Notes: generated from the sequence alone by a model not told the origin. A DNA stretch of 46,847 bases from a bacterium (GCA_021780375.1 JAJXYT010000102.1:21097-67943); one strand, 5' to 3'. Shown: positions 8,275-15,219, counted from the first letter of the stretch. Translations and numbers: made by a program.

Positions 8275-9372
8275 TTAAATGGCGTCTTCATCCACCGGAG
8301 GATGGGCCAGCAGCGGCCGGAATTTCTTTTTATCCAGCGATTTCTCGTAGGCCTCTTCCGGCGCAATGCGCTTCATGCGCACGTGTTCCATGATGTGGTC
8401 GTCCAACGGTTGGTTGCCAATTTTCTTGCCCACCTGGATCATGCCATTGATCTGGTGCGTCTTGCCTTCGCGCACGAGGTTGGCCACGGCGGTATTGAAA
8501 ACCAGGATCTCAAACGCGGCCACGCGGCCTTTTTTGTCGGTGCGCTTGAATAACGTTTGCGCCACGACGCCCTTTAACGCCTCGGAGAGCGTCTGGCGGA
8601 TTTTGTTTTGTTGATCGGCGGGGAAGACGTCAATAACGCGGTCCACGGTTTTGGCGGCGCTTTGGGTGTGCAGGGTGCCGAACACCAGGTGGCCGGTGGC
8701 CGCCGCGGTGATGGCCAGCTCGATGGTTTCCAGGTCACGCATTTCACCGACCAGGATGATGTCCGGGTCTTCGCGCAACGCCCCGCGCAGACCCGAGGAA
8801 AACGATTTGGTGTGCAGGCCGATTTCGCGGTGGTTGACCAGGCAATTTTTGCTTTCGTGAACAAATTCGATCGGGTCTTCCAGCGTGATGATGTGGTCTT
8901 TGCGATTCACATTGCAGTAATCCACCATCGCCGCCAGCGTCGTGGATTTGCCGGAACCCGTCGGGCCGGTGACGAGGACCAGGCCGCGGTTCAGCATGCA
9001 AAACTTTTTGAGCACCGCCGGCAGCGGCGCCTCGAGCTTCTCAAAGTCCTCAAACGAGAGGACGCGGCTGGGGATCTGGCGGAACACGGCGCCGACGCCG
9101 ATTCTCTGATTGAAAAAGTTGACACGGAAACGCGAGATATTGGGAATTTCGTAGCCGAAGTCCACGTCACCGGTTTCCTCAAAGTGCTTGATTTTGTAAT
9201 CCGGCGCGATTTCGTAGAGCATGGTCTTGAGCGAATCATTTTCGAGCGGGGGATAATCCACGCGCTGAAGTTCGCCGTTGATGCGCAGCATGGGCGGGTT
9301 GCCGGAGGCCATGTGCAGGTCGGACGCCTTCTGTTCAAACATCAAGTTGAAAAACGCATCGATTTTGGCCAT
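8275..9372 (-). CDS. pilT: PilT-type type IV pilus twitching motility ATPase
   Basis: A 365-aa protein with the complete PilT set: the N-terminal MLRINGELQRVDYPPL, the Walker A GPTGSGKSTT, ITLEDPIEFVHESKNCLVNH, IILVGEMRDLETIELAITAA and TGHLVFGTLHTQSAAKTVDR, then VFPADQQNKIRQTLSEALKG. It powers pilus retraction in twitching motility or DNA uptake. It is the first gene of a minus-strand group of three and is divergent from midA across 53 bp, a space that must hold promoters for both directions. The DLHM motif near the start (SDLHMASGNPPMLRINGE) supports the chosen ATG. Confidence 0.93.
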   Translation of the reverse strand: MAKIDAFFNLMFEQKASDLHMASGNPPMLRINGELQRVDYPPLENDSLKTMLYEIAPDYKIKHFEETGDVDFGYEIPNISRFRVNFFNQRIGVGAVFRQIPSRVLSFEDFEKLEAPLPAVLKKFCMLNRGLVLVTGPTGSGKSTTLAAMVDYCNVNRKDHIITLEDPIEFVHESKNCLVNHREIGLHTKSFSSGLRGALREDPDIILVGEMRDLETIELAITAAATGHLVFGTLHTQSAAKTVDRVIDVFPADQQNKIRQTLSEALKGVVAQTLFKRTDKKGRVAAFEILVFNTAVANLVREGKTHQINGMIQVGKKIGNQPLDDHIMEHVRMKRIAPEEAYEKSLDKKKFRPLLAHPPVDEDAI

Positions 9373-9425
9373 AAATTCTTTTCGCTTGTGCGCACATTAA
9401 GCTAGAGCCGCGCCAAATATGAAAA

Positions 9426-10541
9426 ATGCGACCCCTAATTGAACTTATCCGACGTGAAATTGTCACGAACGGCGTTTTGCCTTTTGCCCGGTTCATGGAG
9501 CTCGCGCTCTATTGTCCAGATTATGGATATTACCAAACAAAAAAAGACAATCCCGGACGGCGCGGCGACTTTTTTACCAGCGTCAGCACCGGCCCATTGT
9601 TCGGGCAATTGCTTGCCTTCCAGTTTGCCGAATGGCTGCAGACAGAAATCGGAAGACGGCAGTCAGAAGTCAGGATTGTCGAAGCGGGGGCGCATGATGG
9701 GACCCTGGCCCAAGACATTTTGGACTGGCTGCAATCGGCACGGTCGGAACTTTTCAGCCGGATCCAATACTGTATGATTGAGCCATCCGCCCGCCGACAG
9801 GCCTGGCAAAGGGAAAAACTGGAAAAATTCGGGTCGCAGGTCCGCTGGTTCGCCGATTTTCAAGGTTTGGCGGGACGAAATCCCGTCGCGCCAGCCCGAC
9901 CCTCAATCCTCCATCCTCGATGTTATGGGGTGATTTTCAGCAACGAACTGCTGGACGCCTTGCCGGTGCATCGTTTCGGCTGGGACGCCGCCGCAAAAAA
10001 ATGGTTTGAATGGGGCGTCGCCCTCGAAGCCGGAAAGTTCGTCTGGGCGAGGATTCAGAACTCAGAATTCAGAATTCAGAATTCAGAATTGGAATCGGTG
10101 CTGCCCGATGGTTACACCGTCGAAATTTCCCCCGCCGCTGAAAACTGGTGGCGCGAAGCGGCGAACGTTTTAGAGCATGGACGTTTGATGACCATTGACT
10201 ACGGTCTGACTGCCGATGAATTGTTTTCTCCCGGTCGTCCGCGCGGCACGCTGCGCGCCTATTTTCGTCATCACGTCACCGAAGACATTTTCGACAACGT
10301 TGGCGAACAGGACCTTACCGCGCACGTCAATTTTCCGGCCATCCAGGCCGTCGGCGAGTCGGCCGGGCTGGCGACCGAAGGTTTTTTGACGCAGGCGCAA
10401 TTTCTGACACGGATTCTGGACAAGGCCGTAAAAGACAAATCCTTTGGCAAATGGGACGCTGCCCGCACGCGCCAGTTTCAGACCCTCACCCACCCGGAAC
10501 ATTTGGGCCGGGCCTTCCGCGTTTTAATTCAATCGAAGTAA
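9426..10541 (+). CDS. MidA/NDUFAF7-family SAM-dependent methyltransferase with repeat insertions
   Basis: A 371-aa DUF185 (COG1565) methyltransferase. Conserved blocks: IRREIVTNGVLPFARFMELA, CPDYGYYQTKKDNPGRRGDF, FFTSVSTGPLFGQLLAFQ, VRIVEAGAHDGTLAQDIL (SAM site), GVIFSNELLDALPVHRF, MTIDYGLTADELFSPGRPRG and RAYFRHHVTEDIF. The mitochondrial homologue methylates an Arg of complex I; bacterial targets are unclear. Three segments that interrupt the family pattern correspond to 7-bp-periodic DNA: 9641-9675, 9901-9921 (with flanking residues GRNPVAPARP) and 10053-10087 (repeated IQNSEFR). All are in frame, so the gene appears intact, with enlarged loops. It is divergent from pilT. Confidence 0.88.
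   Translation: MRPLIELIRREIVTNGVLPFARFMELALYCPDYGYYQTKKDNPGRRGDFFTSVSTGPLFGQLLAFQFAEWLQTEIGRRQSEVRIVEAGAHDGTLAQDILDWLQSARSELFSRIQYCMIEPSARRQAWQREKLEKFGSQVRWFADFQGLAGRNPVAPARPSILHPRCYGVIFSNELLDALPVHRFGWDAAAKKWFEWGVALEAGKFVWARIQNSEFRIQNSELESVLPDGYTVEISPAAENWWREAANVLEHGRLMTIDYGLTADELFSPGRPRGTLRAYFRHHVTEDIFDNVGEQDLTAHVNFPAIQAVGESAGLATEGFLTQAQFLTRILDKAVKDKSFGKWDAARTRQFQTLTHPEHLGRAFRVLIQSK
9641..9675. repeat. heptanucleotide array within midA
   Basis: Five 7-bp units (GACAGAA, ATCGGAA, GACGGCA, GTCAGAA, GTCAGGA) inside the MidA-family gene, encoding the polar stretch around TEIGRRQSEV just before the SAM motif. The phase is exact, the units are degenerate. Confidence 0.55.
9901..9921. repeat. heptanucleotide array within midA
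   Basis: Three 7-bp units (CCTCAAT, CCTCCAT, CCTCGAT) inside the MidA-family gene. They lie in a stretch (GRNPVAPARPSILHPRCY) that separates a normal family segment from the conserved GVIFSNELLDALP, so it reads as an in-frame insertion. Confidence 0.55.
10053..10087. repeat. heptanucleotide array within midA (ATTCAGA units)
   Basis: Five nearly perfect 7-bp units (ATTCAGA, ACTCAGA, then three ATTCAGA) in the coding sequence. Because three units make seven codons, the protein gains the repeat IQNSEFR. It lies between two conserved regions of the methyltransferase, so it likely enlarges a surface loop. Confidence 0.85.
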
Positions 10542-10608
10542 ACTCTTCGCTCGCGGGAGCAGGAGGCTGGATGAGGGATGTCACGGAAAATCATTTTTTA
10601 ATGACTGC

Positions 10609-10761
10609 GTTTTTGGATTTGAGTGGGAGATGAAGGGTGAGCTGGATTCGCGGCGGGTTGGTGTGTGTGGCGGTTGCAGGGCAGGGGAATGGCCAAACCA
10701 CTTGGATCGAGCCACACACACCAACCCGCCGCGAATTCCGCTTTGCCTTGATTCCAAAAAC
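10609..10761. repeat. large palindromic element (MITE-like or structured RNA) at the 3' side of cas1
   Basis: A perfect 26-bp inverted repeat pairs 10646-10671 with 10711-10736 (arm core GCGGCGGGTTGGTGTGTGTG) around a 39-nt loop. An outer imperfect pair begins GTTTTTGGA at 10609 and ends with its complement at 10761, so the whole 153 bp is roughly palindromic. It sits between the convergent ends of midA and the cas1 relic. The outer right arm (10741-10761) recurs inverted at 12342-12362. It could be a MITE/REP element, or part of a decayed CRISPR-linked RNA region. Confidence 0.7.
10741..10761 (-). repeat. flanking inverted repeat copy, cas1 3' side
   Basis: Read on the minus strand this 21-nt copy begins GTTTTTGGAATCAAGG and continues CAAAG. 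It matches the copy at 12342-12362 at 20 of 21 positions in inverted orientation. Together they bracket the cas1 relic and the two small genes (about 1.6 kb). It is also the right outer arm of the palindrome at 10609-10761. Confidence 0.75.
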
Positions 10762-10768
10762 GGGGGTG

Positions 10769-10801
10769 GCAAACTCACTGGTCATAAACCCCTGAGTTTG
10801 C
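10769..10801. repeat. small hairpin near the end of the cas1 relic
   Basis: A perfect 9-bp inverted repeat (GCAAACTCA / TGAGTTTGC) with a 15-nt loop lies just beyond the possible stop of the cas1 relic. No T-run follows on either strand, so a terminator role is uncertain. Confidence 0.35.
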
Positions 10802-10814
10802 AACTTTTGCAAAG

Positions 10815-11654
10815 CTACCAGAGTTGTATTTGATCGGGTAAATCTTCCGCTTCCACCTCGGAAGCGGGGGAACCCTGAATGACGTAGGAACGTTCCCATT
10901 GCGCACGTGTCACGAAAACGGCGCGCACATTCGGCTGGATTCGGATGTTGTTTCACCCACTGAACCACTCGCCAGTCCACGCAGGGTCGGAACTGTTCCA
11001 TCAAATCATACGCCAGCGGCGTGCTGCGTTCGCGCGCCACGTGTGAAATACCGAACGTCGGATCCAGCCCGACGCCAAAAAGTTTTTGCAGCACGGTGGA
11101 GAGCAGCACCGCGTAACCGTAATTCAGAAAATGATTCAGCCCGCCACGTCCCCGGTCGCGGACAAAATGTTCATCGTTCAACGACCGCCCAAAAATCTGC
11201 CAGAACATTTTGGCGCAAATTGTTTCTTTGTGAGGTTTCTTGCCAAAGGCCGTCTGGCGCAATCCATCCAACCACCGGTCTTGCGGCGCGATGTGCTCCG
11301 CCAGCGCGAATTGATTCTGGCACTTGGCGTCAATCGTCTTTTGCCAGAGATGCGCGCGGGCGCGTGGCGTCAGGTCGAGCATGGCGCGTGAAAGAATCGT
11401 GTCCGTGGAACGGTTGGCCGGCAGCACCAAACTGACCGGCTTGAAGGTTTCGCAGATGATGAGTGCAACGCCATGCCTGGCGGCTTCCAGGAAAAGTTCG
11501 CTGTGGATGCTGGCCGAGAAACTGGTGACAATAATGGACGCGACATCCTCCAGCGGCAGCTTGCGCTCGCCCTCCGCCGTCTTGCAGGTCAACTGCCCAT
11601 CCCGACAGCTCAGGCTGCACTGCGGCTGTCTATGCTGACGATATGATAAGACAT
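10815..11654 (-). pseudogene. cas1: cas1, CRISPR integrase of the type II-like group, frameshifted relic
   Basis: From an ATG at 11654 the frame reads MSYHIVSIDS and then stops at 11610. Dropping to a neighbouring frame recovers QCSLSCRDGQLTCK and continues as an unmistakable Cas1: LPLEDVASIIVTSFSAS, GVALIICETFKPVSLVLPAN, the catalytic-Glu helix KPHKETICAKMFWQIFG, RGGLNHFLNYGYAVL, LDPTFGISH (catalytic His) and LAYDLMEQFRPCVDWRV. One missing C after the AGC codon explains the 5' shift. After VKQHPNPAE neither frame gives a Cas1 C-terminus I recognise: one stops at 10815, the other runs on through the palindrome at 10609-10761 to 10591. Cas1 with Cas2 integrates spacers into CRISPR arrays. No cas2, cas9 or array is seen. 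A functional shorter product from the TTG at 11592 cannot be excluded, but it would lack the first strands. Confidence 0.85.
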
Positions 11655-11703
11655 CTGGCCCGTCCTGATGTGTCAGAACAAGCCAGTTTCATGCCGTTTT
11701 TGC

Positions 11704-12090
11704 TCAATCTTCCCGCGCCAGACTTTCTGGCAACGCGGTTAATTCACTCTCTGTGCCGTCCGGTTGCCAGACTACGCGACCGTGATCCAGGATTCTGATG
11801 ATGGTGCCACGCAACGAGCCGCGCAGCGTCTTCACACGGTCACCCGGCTTGAAATCGGCGGTTTGGGAAAGGCTCTCAACGATTTGCATCATGTCCTCGC
11901 GGTCGAGCACGCCGGCAATGTAGTGAGCAACCGCCGAACCGACTTCGCGTTTTCGCGCCGGCGCCAAATCGCTGAACAAAGCGAAGGACAATTCACGCCC
12001 GATGGTGGCAAATGTGTTGCCGTTGAAAAAAAGAAAGGGTGCTTTGCGATGAAACGCGCGCAGGCGATCAAACGTTTCGCCCAGCGTCAG
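11704..12090 (-). CDS. small protein with C-terminal KOW/SH3-like segment, unknown function, upstream of cas1
   Basis: An open frame whose coding-like sequence begins TLGETFDRLRAFHRKAPFLF, continues NGNTFATIGRELSFALFSDL and ends with KPGDRVKTLRGSLRG..I..ILDHGRVVWQPDG, a small beta-barrel-like (KOW/SH3) pattern. The most natural start is a CTG at 12090 that overlaps the preceding gene's TGA as CTGA; a change from ATG would make it the common ATGA coupling, so the start may have mutated. That gives 128 aa. A TTG at 11991 would give 95 aa. It lies 49 bp upstream of cas1 in the same direction. I do not recognise the family. The operon-like arrangement suggests a shared origin with cas1 but does not prove a CRISPR role. 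Confidence 0.6.
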   Translation of the reverse strand: MTLGETFDRLRAFHRKAPFLFFNGNTFATIGRELSFALFSDLAPARKREVGSAVAHYIAGVLDREDMMQIVESLSQTADFKPGDRVKTLRGSLRGTIIRILDHGRVVWQPDGTESELTALPESLARED

Positions 12091-12323
12091 GGTTTGGAAT
12101 CGGAGGGCTTCCTATTCTGCCGCGCACGCTGCTCCAGCCTCCGAGTTAACTCCATGCTGTGCTTGACCTCTTTCGCACGCTCCTCGGTTGATGCTGGTGA
12201 CAATGTACCAGTCCCAGTTTTTGAGAAATTCGGCTCGGGTTTGAAGCGGTGAACCGACTCCTCCGCTGCCTGACGGAGGTCTTCCGCCGTCAGGTGCTCC
12301 AGCAGGTCCAGTCGCAGTTTCAT
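12087..12323 (-). pseudogene. small gene of unknown function with two compensating frameshifts
   Basis: The frame from ATG 12323 opens MKLRLDLLEHLTAEDLRQAA and closes EVKHSMELTRRLEQRARQNR..SDSKP, a charged helical pattern. Its middle third is unconvincing. The adjacent frame over that third reads TRAEFLKNWDWYIVTSINR, much more protein-like. A 1-nt loss near 12240 and a 1-nt gain near 12184 would join the parts into a 78-aa protein of unchanged total length. The stop overlaps the start of the next gene (11704-12090) as CTGA. No known family recognised. It may instead be an intact gene with a divergent middle. Confidence 0.5.
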
Positions 12324-12341
12324 CGCTCATAAAAATAGCCT

Positions 12342-12362
12342 GTTTTTGGAATCAAGACAAAG
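12342..12362 (+). repeat. flanking inverted repeat copy, 5' side of the cas1 island
   Basis: Begins GTTTTTGGAATCAAGA and ends CAAAG, 12 bp upstream of the first ATG of the small-gene operon. It is the partner of 10741-10761 with a single mismatch. It may be a terminal inverted repeat of a mobile element or a relic pair of CRISPR repeat and anti-repeat. The T-rich start is reminiscent of type II repeats, but no array is present. Confidence 0.7.
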
Positions 12363-12425
12363 TTAGATAACGCAGACCGTGCCACTGTCCGCCATGCGGA
12401 CACGCCGTGTTAAAAAGCGTTTCTT

Positions 12426-12464
12426 AAACAAAACCGGCGAGGGCAATCCTCGCCGGTTTTGTTT
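12426..12464. terminator. strong bidirectional rho-independent terminator
   Basis: A perfect 17-bp stem (AAACAAAACCGGCGAGG and its complement) with a 5-nt GCAAT loop, A-rich on one side and T-rich on the other. It overlaps the stop codon of rsmE, which it would terminate on the minus strand, and separates rsmE from the cas1 island. Confidence 0.9.
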
Positions 12465-13290
12465 ATCTGTTCAATTCGTAGTTGAGAATTGAAAGGCAGT
12501 AAATCGCCGCGGTTTCGACACGGAGAGTCAGCGGGCCCAACGAAATCGGCAATGCGCCGCCGGCCTGGACGGCTTTCAATTCCCCGGGTGTGAAGTCGCC
12601 TTCCGGGCCAATCCAGACGGCGACGCTTTGCGGCAGGCGTCCGTGCCGGGTCTGGAATTCCTGAAAGCATTCGCGCGGATGGCGGCGCTCGGTTTGCAGC
12701 GAGCCGACAAGGGACAAATCAAATGAGAATAATCTCAAGGTTGCGGCGGGAGCGCCGGTCCCGGACCCGGCGTGTTGGAGACCTGGCAGGCCGGGTCGGA
12801 GACCGGCGCTCCGACGTGACAACGCTTCCTCGATAGTCACCGGCATTTTAATTATCGGCAGCCAGGCCGCACCGCATTGCTTGATGGCTTCGATGGCGAC
12901 CCGTTGCCATTTCTCCTGTTTGTTGATTCTTTCCTTCTCGTCCAGATGGGTCACAACGCGTTCGGTCAGCAGGGGCACGATGCGGTGCGCGCCCAGCTCC
13001 ACGGATTTCTGGATGATGGATTCAATGATTTTTCCCCTGGGCACCGCCAGCAACAACGTGATCGGGCAGGCCGGAGGCGGGACCACATTTTTTTGTTTCA
13101 CCTGCAATGTCACAATTTTCCGCGAGGCACCGGCAATTTCACACAGGAATTCATGGCCGGCTCCGTCGAGAACGACTGCCGGTTCGCCGCGTTTGACCCG
13201 CAGCACGTGCAGGGCGTGGTGCGCCTCGCGCTCATCGAGCAGGAGCTCATCGCAGGCGCAACGTTCGGGCGGCAGATAGAAACGATGCAT
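12463..13290 (-). CDS. rsmE: 16S rRNA (uracil-1498-N3)-methyltransferase RsmE
   Basis: A SPOUT-class methyltransferase that modifies U1498 of 16S rRNA. Evidence: N-terminal MHRFYLPPERC, HHALHVLRVKRGEPAVVLDG, the trefoil-knot motifs ITLLLAVPRGKIIESIIQKS, LGAHRIVPLLTERVV, AVWIGPEGDFTPGELKAVQ and PISLGPLTLRVETAAIYCLS. The start at 13290 gives 275 aa and fits the family's N-terminus; a longer frame to 13347 would translate a repeat spacer. The protein is about 30 aa longer than usual because a REP-like palindrome (12749-12812) is inserted in frame after KMPVTIEEALSRR, before the substrate-binding C-terminal part. The insert reads SAGLRPGLPGLQHAGSGTG. The gene may still work if the insert forms an exposed loop. 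Confidence 0.9.
   Translation of the reverse strand: MHRFYLPPERCACDELLLDEREAHHALHVLRVKRGEPAVVLDGAGHEFLCEIAGASRKIVTLQVKQKNVVPPPACPITLLLAVPRGKIIESIIQKSVELGAHRIVPLLTERVVTHLDEKERINKQEKWQRVAIEAIKQCGAAWLPIIKMPVTIEEALSRRSAGLRPGLPGLQHAGSGTGAPAATLRLFSFDLSLVGSLQTERRHPRECFQEFQTRHGRLPQSVAVWIGPEGDFTPGELKAVQAGGALPISLGPLTLRVETAAIYCLSILNYELNR
12749..12812. repeat. REP-like palindrome inserted in frame in rsmE
   Basis: Two 23-bp arms (GGAGCGCCGGTC followed by GACCCGGC or a close variant) face each other across an 18-nt loop and match at 21 of 23 positions. It is GC-rich, unlike the flanking code, and codes for SAGLRPG-type residues. The pattern resembles repetitive extragenic palindromes common in Verrucomicrobia, here inside a gene. 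Confidence 0.8.
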
Positions 13291-13295
13291 GAACC

Positions 13296-13323
13296 AAGTG
13301 ACCAGTGACGGGGGAAGGCTGAC
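13296..13323. repeat. heptanucleotide array upstream of rsmE
   Basis: Units AAGTGAC, CAGTGAC, GGGGGAA, GGCTGAC lie immediately upstream of the rsmE start (minus strand), in the same GTGAC-type family as the array at 2503-2530. The array would be in the 5' leader of rsmE if transcription starts beyond it. Confidence 0.55.
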
Positions 13324-13357
13324 AAGAAAAAACTTATCCCGTTTCACGCATCAATCG

Positions 13358-14491
13358 TCAACGGAACAGGTTTTTGGCTTTTCCAAAAAGACCTTTATCG
13401 GTTGGATTGGCGTCCTCGCCGCTTAACGCGGCGAATTCCTGCAATTTCGCCTTCTGTTCCGCGTTCAGATGGGGCGGCACCTGAACCCGGACGCGCACGT
13501 GCAAATCGCCGTGGCCATAGCCCTGCAGGTTTTTTACGCCTTTACCCTTGACGCGAAACGTGGCACCCGGTTGCGTGCCGGCGGGGATTCTGACAGTGAC
13601 CTTGCCGTCCAGGGTCGGGACTTCGATTTCCGCGCCGAGCGCCGCCTGGGCAAAACTGACCGGCGCTTCGCAGAGTAAATCATCGCCGTCGCGCTGGAAC
13701 AAATTGTGCGATTTGACGTGCAGGACGACGTATAAATCGCCGGCCGGTCCGCCTCGAAAGCCGGCTTCGCCGTTGCCGGAGGAGCGCAGTCGCGAACCGG
13801 TATCCACGCCCGGCGGGATGCGCAGTTTGATTTCTGAATTATGTTCGTGCCGGCCGTCGCCATGACAGGTTTTGCACGGTTTTTCCAGAATCCGGCCGGA
13901 ACCCTGGCAGTGGGGGCAGGTCTGCCTGAGACTGATGAAACCGCGTGACGTCAGCACCACGCCGTGTCCGCCGCACGTGGGGCAGACCCGTGTCTTCGAG
14001 CCCTGCTCCAGGCCCGAGCCGGCGCACGTCTCGCAGCGGATGGATTTGGCAATGACAACCTTCTTCTCACAGCCAAGGGCGGCTTCTTCGAAGGTAATCT
14101 CCAGATCGTAGCGCAGGTCGTCGCCGCGTTGTGGTTGCGAGGGGTCGTGCCGGCCAAAGAACTCCTCAAAAATGCTGCTGCTGCTGAAAACCTCGCGGAA
14201 GATTTCGAACGGATCATGAAAGCCGCCGCCATAAAAACCGCCGCCGCGGCCGGCGCGCGCCCGAGGATCAAACGCCGCATGGCCGTACTGATCATAAGCG
14301 GCGCGCTTTTGCGGATCGCTCAAGGCTTCGTAGGCTTCGCCGATCTCCTTGAAATTTTCCTCGGCGGCCTTTTCTCCCGGATTTTTGTCCGGATGAAATT
14401 TCACCGCCAGCTTGCGGTAAGCCTTCTTGATCTCCTCGTCGCTGGCCTTGCGGTCAACGCCGAGCACTTCATAATAATCACGCTTGGCCAT
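13358..14491 (-). CDS. dnaJ: molecular chaperone DnaJ (Hsp40)
   Basis: A 377-aa class A J-protein. J domain at residues 1-70 with the HPD triad at 33-35 ([10 protein letters not shown]); a Gly/Phe-rich linker ([16 protein letters not shown]); four zinc-binding CxxCxGxG repeats ([32 protein letters not shown]); then the substrate-binding beta domains and a dimerisation tail. It delivers unfolded proteins to DnaK and stimulates its ATPase. It follows grpE by 3 bp, so the two are co-transcribed. dnaK is not in the window. Length and motifs are complete. Confidence 0.97.
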   Translation of the reverse strand: MAKRDYYEVLGVDRKASDEEIKKAYRKLAVKFHPDKNPGEKAAEENFKEIGEAYEALSDPQKRAAYDQYGHAAFDPRARAGRGGGFYGGGFHDPFEIFREVFSSSSIFEEFFGRHDPSQPQRGDDLRYDLEITFEEAALGCEKKVVIAKSIRCETCAGSGLEQGSKTRVCPTCGGHGVVLTSRGFISLRQTCPHCQGSGRILEKPCKTCHGDGRHEHNSEIKLRIPPGVDTGSRLRSSGNGEAGFRGGPAGDLYVVLHVKSHNLFQRDGDDLLCEAPVSFAQAALGAEIEVPTLDGKVTVRIPAGTQPGATFRVKGKGVKNLQGYGHGDLHVRVRVQVPPHLNAEQKAKLQEFAALSGEDANPTDKGLFGKAKNLFR

Positions 14492-14494
14492 GGT

Positions 14495-15082
14495 TCAGGT
14501 GGCGGGAGGCGTGGCAGGTTTCCTGGCGACCACCACCGTCGCCGGCCGCAATAAACGGTCGCGCAATTTATAGCCCTTGCGGATTTGTTGGACGACCTGG
14601 CCCTCGGGGGCAGCGGCGGTTTCCAATTGTGAAACGGCCTCGTGCAGGGTCGGGTCAAAGGTCCGGCCGCTGGCATCCACTTCTTCGAGGCCGGTTTCCG
14701 CGAGAATGCCTTTCAGCTGCTGTTGGATCATGGTGATGCCGTCCTGCAAGGCCGCCGTCCCGCCATGCGGGGCGGGTGCGTTTTGCGCGGCGGCCAGCGC
14801 CATTTCAAAGTGGTCGAGCACGGGCAACAGTTTGTGGACCAGCGCGGCGGTGGCCGATTGCGCGGCTTCGTGGCGTTCGCGGGCGGCGCGTTTTTTAAAA
14901 TTTTCGAAATCGGCCGCGGTGCGCAACAGGCGATCCCAATGCTCGTCGGCCCTGGCGGCGCGGGCTTTGAGTTCGGTCAACTGTTCCGGAGTGGTTTCCG
15001 CCGCCGGCGGGGGGGCCTCCGCCGCGCCGGGCGCAGCGGGCACCGCTTCCGTTTTCTGTGCGTGTGAATCTGCCTTCTTCAT
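14495..15082 (-). CDS. grpE: nucleotide exchange factor GrpE
   Basis: A 195-aa protein with an Ala/Pro/Glu-rich disordered N-terminus (residues 1-35), a long helix (ARADEHWDRLLRTAADFENF, then KKRAARERHEA), and the C-terminal beta domain GILAETGLEEVDASGRTFDP, HEAVSQLE, GQVVQQIRKGYKLRDRLLRP. It releases ADP from DnaK. It is the first gene of the grpE-dnaJ pair, about 140 bp from the DUF2723 gene upstream. No CIRCE-like operator was seen before it. A run of seven G (15009-15015) lies in the low-complexity N-terminal code. Confidence 0.95.
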   Translation of the reverse strand: MKKADSHAQKTEAVPAAPGAAEAPPPAAETTPEQLTELKARAARADEHWDRLLRTAADFENFKKRAARERHEAAQSATAALVHKLLPVLDHFEMALAAAQNAPAPHGGTAALQDGITMIQQQLKGILAETGLEEVDASGRTFDPTLHEAVSQLETAAAPEGQVVQQIRKGYKLRDRLLRPATVVVARKPATPPAT

Positions 15083-15219
15083 GCTCGCTTACTGGTGCAA
15101 AATCATTCTGAAGCCATCAAACTAACCTATCAGCCGGCACCCGGCAACTCGGATATACCCCTGCTGGCGGGTTGAGGGCGAAAGATTTGGTGGACTGCCG
15201 GTGGCCACGCGGACGCGGA

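Noticed and set aside
10630-10833. A plus-strand frame across the palindrome next to cas1
   Set aside because: It is made by translating the palindrome; codon use and content reflect the repeat, not a gene.
10609-12362. A CRISPR array near cas1
   Set aside because: I looked for regularly spaced repeats of 25-40 bp and found only two to three copies of one 15-21 bp segment, so no array is present.
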